Shown: positions 14,793 through 20,184 of the stretch, piece by piece | How positions within the stretch are numbered: position 1 is the first letter of the stretch | Layout of the letters: every line of letters starts with the position of its first letter | Origin: a virus | Virus record (IMG/VR): IMGVR_UViG_3300030328_003386 | Coordinates: 18,054 to 39,662 of that record | Length of the DNA: 21,609 nt | Strand: one strand, 5' to 3' | Notes under the pieces: generated by a model | The model's input: only the letters and a program-made list of their open reading frames with translations | Databases searched by the model: none | What the model was told of the DNA's origin: nothing | Translations under genes and position numbers: made by a program

Positions 14793-15137
14793 TTATAATG
14801 CTTCGTAATCATCTGTTTTATCGTAGGCTTCTTTTTCCCATGGTAAATCGGGCGCACCTTCTTCCATTTCCTCTCTTGAATAAGTTTTTCCTTTCCAATA
14901 CACATTATCATCATCATAATCTAAGTCACCTCTTTTAATTTGATCAATATGTATTTTTTCGTGTTCAATAACACTGTGTCTTTCTGCTGGATCAGTGAGT
15001 TTATCTGATACTAATATAGTACCATTGCTATTTGCTTTACCTAAAACTCCTTCTTCAAGATCAGCGGCATAAATAGGTGTACCATCTTTTTGAAATGGAG
15101 GATTTATTTTGAATCCACTACTTAATCTTATTTTCAT
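14793..15137 (-). CDS. Small HExxH zinc-metallopeptidase-like protein
   Basis: This 114-residue protein carries H59-E-K-I-H63 in a likely helix (RHSVIEHEKIHIDQIKRGD), the zinc-binding and catalytic motif of zincin peptidases. A possible third ligand is E101 or E103 in LPWEKEAYD about 40 residues later, as in gluzincins. A Gly-rich N-terminal segment and an acidic YWKGKTYSREEMEEG segment flank it. The protein is very short for a peptidase, so it may be a minimal domain or a virion cofactor. It has a 4-base overlap (ATGA) with the 51-residue CGCKKR gene before it and lies 3 bases upstream of the holin-like gene. Cleavage of a virion protein, a host envelope protein or peptidoglycan cross-links are all possible. 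Confidence 0.55.
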   Translation of the reverse strand: MKIRLSSGFKINPPFQKDGTPIYAADLEEGVLGKANSNGTILVSDKLTDPAERHSVIEHEKIHIDQIKRGDLDYDDDNVYWKGKTYSREEMEEGAPDLPWEKEAYDKTDDYEAL

Positions 15138-15289
15138 TGCTTGTAAGGAAATTTTTTATTTAAATAGTTTTGTCTTTTTTTGCATCCACAGGGTTTATTA
15201 AGGCCGCTAGCTATTTTATTAACCGCAGCCTTAATTCCTGTTTTTTGGGTAAAGTTAGCTATACTATCACCTAATCCTTTAGGTTTCAT
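15134..15289 (-). CDS. CGCKKR microprotein, 51 residues
   Basis: A complete short gene runs from ATG at 15289 to TGA at 15134. It begins MKPKGLGDSIANFTQKTG, continues IKAAVNKIASGLNKPCGCKK and ends RQNYLNKKFPYKQ. A helical N-terminal half is followed by a Cys-Gly-Cys pair (C34, C36) and a basic tail. I recognise the pattern GLGD...TGIK.AV.K...CGCKKRQ..LN..FPYK from numerous flavobacterial phages, so I regard it as real despite its size. It fits precisely between its neighbours: 2 bases after the 132-residue gene and a 4-base ATGA overlap with the metallopeptidase-like gene. The function is unknown. The close Cys pair could bind a metal or form a disulphide. Confidence 0.75.
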   Translation of the reverse strand: MKPKGLGDSIANFTQKTGIKAAVNKIASGLNKPCGCKKRQNYLNKKFPYKQ

Positions 15290-15291
15290 AT

Positions 15292-15690
15292 TTAGCTAAT
15301 AAGAATATCTTTCCAGTATACTCTTAATTCTTGCATGTAATGAGCATTTGGATCTAAACTATCTTGTGGTAATAATACACTAGCTTTTACTCCACCTGGA
15401 TTAGCTGTAATAGCTCTGTTAACTGCTTTCTTCATTAGTGGAAGATAATCAGCACCTACTGTAGGATTAACTGGAGCTACTGCGTCAGCATCTATAGAAC
15501 AAGTTGCTCTACAAGATAAACCGCCTGTTAATTGAAGAACTACATTATATTCTCCACCTGCACCAGTTTCTGCTTTTACATTTAAAATGTTATCTACATT
15601 TACTAAATTATCTCCATCTAGTGATGAATCTGCAGCTGCTGCTGCTAAGTCATATCCACCAACTATGTTAAAGTTAATAAATTTTGCCAT
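15292..15690 (-). CDS. Small virion-type protein of marine phages
   Basis: This 132-residue protein starts MAKFINFNIVGGYDLAAAAA and is beta-rich in the middle (NVVLQLTGGLSCRATCSID), with a Cys pair at C60 and C64. It continues to AVNRAITANPGGVKASVLLP, a signature I recognise from small abundant proteins of marine phages that lie in structural regions. A capsid decoration or minor virion protein is plausible, but no member has a role I can cite. Its ATG follows a longer leader (about 68 bases to the previous gene) with TTTA repeats, suggesting independent high expression. Confidence 0.55.
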   Translation of the reverse strand: MAKFINFNIVGGYDLAAAAADSSLDGDNLVNVDNILNVKAETGAGGEYNVVLQLTGGLSCRATCSIDADAVAPVNPTVGADYLPLMKKAVNRAITANPGGVKASVLLPQDSLDPNAHYMQELRVYWKDILIS

Positions 15691-15715
15691 GTTTTTTTTG
15701 TTTTATTTGTTATTA

Positions 15716-15730
15716 TTTATTTATTTATTT
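15716..15730. repeat. Short TTTA tetranucleotide repeat in a leader
   Basis: Three perfect TTTA units plus TTT lie in the leader of the 132-residue gene, within the 68-base gap that separates it from the previous gene. The rest of this gap is T-rich with no clear hairpin. Confidence 0.6.
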
Positions 15731-15758
15731 GGTTTTATACAGATCCATGACTGTTTTT

Positions 15759-16400
15759 TTAATTTCCTCTAGGTTTTCCCATGATACTTTCATAAATTGC
15801 GTCAAGCTTCTCATCACCTTCTAAGTCATCAAATTTACCCTTGGGTTGTTGACTAGGATCATATTGAGCAAAATTATAGGTGTAATCTATACCAGTATCA
15901 CCTCCTCCAGAATTTCCTCCTCCTCCTTGTTGGATAATATTAGTTGTACCACCACTGGATGTTGATTTTTTACCTCTATTTGTTCTAATATCACTCATAC
16001 CTGATTCAACTCCTTTTTGAGCTTCATCACCTAATAATCCATCATAATCTTTAAATCCATCACCAGCACCTTTTATAAAATCTCCAAATCCAGCACCTGG
16101 ATTATTACTAGCTTTAATACCACCAGCAACAGCTGCACCTACAGCTCCTACCACTTTACCAGTAGCTTCACCTGCTTTTTTAAATGCCTCATGCTCTGCT
16201 CTTACAGCATCACTTGAATCAAAAGCTGTTGAGTATTGATCAGGTGTAAAGTTTACTAAAGGAACACCACCATCATATCTAGCTGGAACCTCTGGTCCAC
16301 TAGTAGAAATATAACTAAAGGGTGATCTATTATTAAACCCTATTTTAAAAGATTTATTTTTTCCTAAAAAATTAGTTCTGAATTTACCTATTGTTTCCAT
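15759..16400 (-). CDS. Accessory protein with Gly/Ala-rich helix
   Basis: This 213-residue protein has a basic N-terminus with NNRSPFSYI (23-31), related to the SP-hydrophobic motif of its neighbours. Next come NFTPDQYSTAFDSSDAVRAE (50-69), a Gly/Ala/Val helix KVVGAVGAAVAGGIKA (82-97) with glycine-zipper spacing, a Gly/Ser-rich linker (149-169) and an acidic C-terminus ending SIMGKPRGN. The glycine-zipper helix could insert into a membrane or form oligomers, as in proteins ejected with phage DNA. That is inference only. It lies 1 base after the 318-residue gene. No family is recognised. Confidence 0.5.
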   Translation of the reverse strand: METIGKFRTNFLGKNKSFKIGFNNRSPFSYISTSGPEVPARYDGGVPLVNFTPDQYSTAFDSSDAVRAEHEAFKKAGEATGKVVGAVGAAVAGGIKASNNPGAGFGDFIKGAGDGFKDYDGLLGDEAQKGVESGMSDIRTNRGKKSTSSGGTTNIIQQGGGGNSGGGDTGIDYTYNFAQYDPSQQPKGKFDDLEGDEKLDAIYESIMGKPRGN

Positions 16401-16401
16401 A

Positions 16402-17358
16402 TTATCCCGCGTGATAACCTCTTAATGCAGCTTCAGCATTTGCTTTGCTACCATAGTTTGCCGGCCAAGGTTTACCTGTTTTATTGCTAATTACTTTCCA
16501 TTCACCACCTCTTTGTTGAACACACCCGCTTCCACCTTCTGATTTAGCGCATGCATCTAATGGAGAATCGTCTCTTCCTTCACCACCTCTTTCATCAATC
16601 TGTCTATTTAATTCATTCTCCTGGGTATTTCCCCAAACTGGTCCATCTGGCAGTTTTTCTATCTTCTTCGTTAGTTTATTCATTGCTTTTCTACCTTTAC
16701 CACTTCTTTCATCTAATTTATTAGCTTTTTCTAACATTTTTTGAACTCTTGGGTCTTCATAATCATATTCATCACCTCTTTCTGCACCTGTTCTTTCAGA
16801 TCTTTTCATTGCTCTTTTTCTTATTCTATCAGCTCTACTAAGTCTTGGTATAGCGCTTTCTTTAACACCCTCTGGCTCAGTTAATCCTGGTGGTAGTGGT
16901 TCTTTAATAAAACTTGAATTATCGAATCCAGTAGGTTCTATATCCATACCAGCGTTATCTCTTGCCCACTTTATGTCTTCTATATCCTTAGCATTGTCAT
17001 ATCCCAGTGCTCTTCTCCAGTCTGCATGATGAGCTCGAGCTTGCAAATTTTCATAATCAAGACCACCAGGAGCAGTAACATCCTCTGCAAAACCTTGCAA
17101 TCTATCTTGATATCTTGGATTATCATAATACCCTTCAGGATCAGAAGTATATTCACCAATTTCACGTAGAGTATTTTTCATTCTACCCCATGAATCATGA
17201 TGGAAATTTGCTGGTGAACTATGATCATGTCTATCGTTTTCTAAATAATGTAATCTTGCTGATGCTGTTAAATCTTTATTATAAGCTTCTTTAGCATCGT
17301 ATTTCTCGTCTCCATGTTTGGAGTAACGCGGATGGTTTCCGCTGTATCCTCTTCCCAT
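16402..17358 (-). CDS. Accessory protein with C-terminal DUF2188-like module
   Basis: This 318-residue protein is highly charged and rich in Arg, Asp, Gly, Tyr and His. The last 40 residues form a recognisable unit: C279, then GGEWKVISNKTGKPWPANYG, then SKANAEAALRGYHAG. It resembles the W-V...Y-x-T/S-x-x-x-A-x-x-A pattern of DUF2188-type domains and is a recurrent C-terminal module in flavobacterial phage proteins. Just before it, DDSPLDAC (263-270) carries the SPL motif and a second Cys. Residues 175-235 are basic and helical (RADRIRKRAMKRSERTG). A DNA- or virion-associated protein is plausible; the function is unknown. It lies 2 bases after the 229-residue gene. Confidence 0.5.
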   Translation of the reverse strand: MGRGYSGNHPRYSKHGDEKYDAKEAYNKDLTASARLHYLENDRHDHSSPANFHHDSWGRMKNTLREIGEYTSDPEGYYDNPRYQDRLQGFAEDVTAPGGLDYENLQARAHHADWRRALGYDNAKDIEDIKWARDNAGMDIEPTGFDNSSFIKEPLPPGLTEPEGVKESAIPRLSRADRIRKRAMKRSERTGAERGDEYDYEDPRVQKMLEKANKLDERSGKGRKAMNKLTKKIEKLPDGPVWGNTQENELNRQIDERGGEGRDDSPLDACAKSEGGSGCVQQRGGEWKVISNKTGKPWPANYGSKANAEAALRGYHAG

Positions 17359-17360
17359 GA

Positions 17361-18050
17361 TTATTTATTTTCGTAGTCTGTACGCGTTGCAGATTGATCT
17401 CCATGAGATTCTCCATCATGTCCATGATAACTAGGATCTGTATCTTTAAAATCTGAATAGTCTGTATGAGTAGCAGATTGATCACCTTTCATAGCACCAT
17501 GTTTATGCATTGGAGAACTAGATTTTCTTGATGGAGCATCATCGGCTCTTCTAGTGTTAAATGTTCCACCTCTCCAACTAAAAGTACCATCAGCACCGTG
17601 TTTTTTTCTAGCATCTGCGAAAACAGCATCAAAACTTCTATTATAATTATAGTCAGTATGAGTAGATCCAGGTGTTGATTGAGAAACTTCATTATGACTC
17701 CAATATGAACCAGTGTTTGGATTCTGCATAGCAACATCAGTAGGAACACTTGTTCCCGCTACGCTGTACATTCCATCTATACTATTCTTTCCTATTTCTC
17801 TTGCCGCTAGTGTTGATCTATTAGGAAGATGATCATATCCTCCTGCTCTTTCATCATCATTTTGATTTAAAGGAGTTGCTGCTCCATGATCCATTATCGG
17901 CATGTAATCAAGTTCATCATTTCCTTGAATACCGTATTGTTCAGCATTATGTAACGCTGAGTTTCTATGTAACCCTGATTTCTTTTCAGCTTTTCTCATT
18001 TTTAAAGCTGATTTCATTCTAGGTAACGGATTGTTTTGTGTATATCCCAT
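17361..18050 (-). CDS. Accessory protein with HTDY repeats and WRG module
   Basis: This 229-residue protein begins MGYTQNNPLPRMKSALKMRK, like the 249-residue gene. It has TPLNQ at 59-63 and three STHTDY-like repeats: GSTHTDY (128-134), GDQSATHTDY (189-198) and GDQSATRTDY (217-226). Residues 139-170 form a module SFDAVFADARKKHGADGTFS, then WRGGTFNTRRAD. I recognise this (F-D-x-x-F-x-x-A-R...G-T-F-x-W-x-G-x-x-F/Y-x-T) from many phage proteins, where it is often at or near the C-terminus. It also has SSSPMHKHGA (177-186). Disorder and modules suggest a virion-associated or binding protein; the function is unknown. Confidence 0.5.
   Translation of the reverse strand: MGYTQNNPLPRMKSALKMRKAEKKSGLHRNSALHNAEQYGIQGNDELDYMPIMDHGAATPLNQNDDERAGGYDHLPNRSTLAAREIGKNSIDGMYSVAGTSVPTDVAMQNPNTGSYWSHNEVSQSTPGSTHTDYNYNRSFDAVFADARKKHGADGTFSWRGGTFNTRRADDAPSRKSSSPMHKHGAMKGDQSATHTDYSDFKDTDPSYHGHDGESHGDQSATRTDYENK
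17374..17486. repeat. Imperfect direct repeats encoding the HTDY motif
   Basis: A 29-base unit at 17374-17402 recurs at 17458-17486 with 25 of 29 bases equal. A shorter third copy (TAGTCAGTATGAGTAG) lies at 17650-17665. The units are in frame within the 229-residue gene and encode the DQSAT-H/R-TDY repeats, so the gene probably grew by internal duplication. Confidence 0.65.
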
Positions 18051-18052
18051 TG

Positions 18053-18076
18053 TTTATTTATTTATTTATTTATTTA
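18053..18076. repeat. (TTTA)6 tetranucleotide repeat overlapping a stop codon
   Basis: Six perfect TTTA units span the junction between the 193-residue gene and the 229-residue gene. The last unit contains the stop codon of the upstream gene (18074-18076), and the first ends three bases before the downstream ATG. On the transcript this is an AAAU-repeat leader. Confidence 0.75.
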
Positions 18077-18655
18077 TTCTTGTATTTTTAGTGCTAAAAT
18101 TCTTCCACCACCTGTTAAATTTTGTAATACTTTTACTACTTGTAAATCATTAGGTGTGTCTTGTGCGTACGTAATATTAACTAAATCATTATTTACAGTT
18201 AAAACTATTAAATTTAATCTTTGATCACATAATATACTATATCCTTCGCTGTTCCCTGCGCCAGTTGGACCACCAGGCGCTGCTGATGTTCCTGTTGTAG
18301 GGTTGTAATTTCCTCTATACACCGTTGCAACCAAATCGCCTATTGGTATTGCTGCTGGAGGACTACATATATCAAATAAAACTATAGTGTCTGTTGGCAC
18401 ATCTATATATTCTATTTGAAAAATATATTCAGCTCCTGTAGCTGAGTTTGTAGCATATATAACATCACCACCACCTACGTTATTTTCAATTAATAATTGT
18501 GTTGTAGAAGGAGGAAGACTTGTTATAATAGGTTGTGGACCAGCGTTATTATAAACACCAGTTAGACCTAAATTTAATTCTTGAACTACACCTGGTTGAG
18601 GAATATTTATTTCTGTACAAATTCTTACTTGTATTGCTCCATTGTATGTTGCCAT
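18074..18655 (-). CDS. Beta-rich accessory (possible virion) protein
   Basis: This 193-residue protein starts MATYNGAIQVRICTEINIPQ and is rich in Val, Ile, Thr, Pro and Gly, with repeated beta-strand-like stretches and few Lys/Arg. It has four Cys residues in total. A Gly/Pro linker (about 125-140) divides it into two parts, the second being LCDQRLNLIVLTVNNDLVNI and following strands. This composition is common for virion decoration or fibre-attachment proteins. I recognise no family. It lies 2 bases after the 70-residue gene, and its stop is inside the TTTA repeat. Confidence 0.45.
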   Translation of the reverse strand: MATYNGAIQVRICTEINIPQPGVVQELNLGLTGVYNNAGPQPIITSLPPSTTQLLIENNVGGGDVIYATNSATGAEYIFQIEYIDVPTDTIVLFDICSPPAAIPIGDLVATVYRGNYNPTTGTSAAPGGPTGAGNSEGYSILCDQRLNLIVLTVNNDLVNITYAQDTPNDLQVVKVLQNLTGGGRILALKIQE

Positions 18656-18657
18656 GA

Positions 18658-18870
18658 TTATTGTTGTGCTTTTAAGGTTATAGGACCTGGAGAATAAGGA
18701 GTTCCATCTAATTTTAGTTTCATACCATAAATACCTGAACTAGAACCTTCACCATGTAGTCTACCTACTTGGCTTAAAGGACCGTCCCATATATGTGATT
18801 CTCCAACTATACCTACTTTTCCTTTACCCATTTTTTCAGCGTGTGGATCGTATGTGTGATTATGTTTCAT
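18658..18870 (-). CDS. Small His/Gly-rich protein, unknown function
   Basis: This 70-residue protein begins MKHNHTYDPHAEKMGKGKVG, then IVGESHIWDGPLSQVGRLHG, and ends ITLKAQQ. It is rich in Gly and His, with little hydrophobic core. Supports for a real gene are its tight fit (2 bases before the 193-residue gene and 8 bases after the 201-residue gene) and an AAATAAA-type leader at its start. No family is recognised. Confidence 0.45.
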   Translation of the reverse strand: MKHNHTYDPHAEKMGKGKVGIVGESHIWDGPLSQVGRLHGEGSSSGIYGMKLKLDGTPYSPGPITLKAQQ

Positions 18871-18878
18871 TTTTTTAT

Positions 18879-19484
18879 TTATAAAGTTATTAATTTTTTT
18901 CTATTTTGAACTTGTGTACCATTTCCAAATATACTCATCGCTGCTTCTTCTGTTGTAGGATTAAAGTTGCTTTGTGTTGCGACATTAGCAGGTGTTGTAT
19001 TATTAGGTGCATTTCCTGTAGCTTGTTCTACACTTCCCATATTTTCACCACCTATAAATGGATCTCCACTAAAAGCATTAGGATTTGTACTAAAATTTCC
19101 TACCGCACTAGTATTATTAGGATCTGTTCCACTTGCTCCAATTCCTGGTCCTGCTCCAACACTACTAGGTCTCATCCAAAATGGTAATCTTGAATTTTGA
19201 TAAGAATTTGATTGATTAGCAACCCATTGAGCGGGGTTTTGCATCATTGGCATAATTCCACCACCAACACCTACTTGGCCCATACTTCCGAAAGAAGGAG
19301 TTAGACCTGACATCATATTAGGAAGCATACCGAAATTTAATGGACTCTTGTCTCTTAAGGCTTGAATTTTTCTTTCATGAAGTTCAATATCCATATCAGT
19401 TCCTTTTTTACCTTTAGCAACTTTTTTCTTGAATCTATCTTCTATTCTGTTAATGCGTTTTTCTATTCTTTGAGATTTACTCAT
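18879..19484 (-). CDS. Low-complexity accessory protein with coiled-coil N-terminus and SPLN motif
   Basis: This 201-residue protein has a strongly charged helical N-terminus (SKSQRIEKRINRIEDRFKKK, to about residue 45) that should form a coiled coil. It is followed by KSPLNFGMLPNMMSGLTPSF (46-65) and then about 130 residues rich in Gly, Asn, Met, Pro, Ser and Thr, ending RKKLITL. The SPLN motif links it to the other accessory genes downstream. The disordered Asn/Gly/Met part resembles internal or cargo-like virion proteins, but this is composition only. The ATG overlaps the previous stop by 4 bases (ATGA). Confidence 0.5.
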   Translation of the reverse strand: MSKSQRIEKRINRIEDRFKKKVAKGKKGTDMDIELHERKIQALRDKSPLNFGMLPNMMSGLTPSFGSMGQVGVGGGIMPMMQNPAQWVANQSNSYQNSRLPFWMRPSSVGAGPGIGASGTDPNNTSAVGNFSTNPNAFSGDPFIGGENMGSVEQATGNAPNNTTPANVATQSNFNPTTEEAAMSIFGNGTQVQNRKKLITL

Positions 19485-19927
19485 CTTTCTTTATCTTTAT
19501 TTACATTATATATAGATGTTTGTAATACTTTATCTATATAACTTTTACCTTTCATAATAGAGTTTCTCCGTTCACTTGTAGGTATATCATCTTCACCTAA
19601 CATAATACGGTAAATTCTTTGTATTAACTGTTTACCTTTAAAAGAAACTTTATATATATTGTATTTTTGAGTTGTTCTATTTCTATGTCTCCATACTACA
19701 ACCCAATCATTTTGTATTAATTTGTTCCATCTTCTATTATCCCAACTATATGAATATGTCCCTATTTTAAAATCTTTAATAGTAAACAAATCTATACAGT
19801 CTAAATATATTAAAAGTTCTAAATCAGCGTCATTTAAGTCGTTGTTTTTACAAGCCCACTTACGTATAATGCGATAGTGTTTAAGCAGGTTATTATTTTT
19901 TAAATCTCCTGCCGATAGCCTTTTCAT
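19481..19927 (-). CDS. Probable winged-helix (MarR-like) DNA-binding protein
   Basis: In this 148-residue protein, residues 32-105 fit a winged helix: DADLELLIYLDCIDLFTIKD (helices 1-2), YSWDNRRWNKLIQNDWVVVW (recognition helix into the wing) and YNIYKVSFKGKQLIQRIYRI (wing strand and helix). I recognise the family from marine phages, with the conserved tail GEDDIPTSERRNSIM and VNKDKER at the end. Such proteins could regulate late transcription or act in the virion; no target is visible here. It has a 4-base overlap with groES before it and with the 201-residue gene after it, so all three are coupled. Confidence 0.55.
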   Translation of the reverse strand: MKRLSAGDLKNNNLLKHYRIIRKWACKNNDLNDADLELLIYLDCIDLFTIKDFKIGTYSYSWDNRRWNKLIQNDWVVVWRHRNRTTQKYNIYKVSFKGKQLIQRIYRIMLGEDDIPTSERRNSIMKGKSYIDKVLQTSIYNVNKDKER

Positions 19928-20184
19928 AAAACAACGACGACGTCTTGCGCCTTAATGACTTGATAAGTTTTATTTTCTATTTCTATAGAATGACCAGCAT
20001 GCTTATCATAAAAAATCTTATCATCTTTTTTTAAACTCTTTATATCTTCTCCGCTAGATACTACTGTTGCTTCAATATATCTAATATCTGATCTATCATT
20101 TTTATTTAATAACAATCCTCCTTTAGATTTAGTTATATTGTTTTCAATTTTTTGTATAATTAAATTACTTCCTACTGCTTTCAT
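19924..20184 (-). CDS. groES: GroES-type co-chaperonin
   Basis: This 86-residue protein has the single GroES fold: a first strand MKAVGSNLIIQKI, a mobile-loop region NITKSKGGLLLNKND (16-30) with the GGLLL equivalent of GroES GGIVL, then YIEATVVSSGEDIKSLKKDD (36-55, like GEVLAVG...VKVGD), and the end KTYQVIKAQDVVVVL (like EVLIMSESDILAIV). It is slightly shorter than the usual 95-100 residues. It should cap the chaperonin ring encoded by the gene before it. The ATG at 20184 overlaps the groEL stop by 20 bases, so the two are translationally coupled. The order groEL then groES is the reverse of the usual bacterial operon. Confidence 0.85.
   Translation of the reverse strand: MKAVGSNLIIQKIENNITKSKGGLLLNKNDRSDIRYIEATVVSSGEDIKSLKKDDKIFYDKHAGHSIEIENKTYQVIKAQDVVVVL

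Noticed and set aside
17489-17749. Minus-strand frames at 16980-17165, 17291-17485 and 17489-17749 in another register
   Set aside because: They sit wholly or largely inside better supported genes and have Leu/Ile/Met-rich out-of-frame composition with no distinct features.
13344-18076. Repeats considered as CRISPR or an attachment site
   Set aside because: They are 4- to 5-base microsatellites without spacers, and no integrase or cas gene is present.
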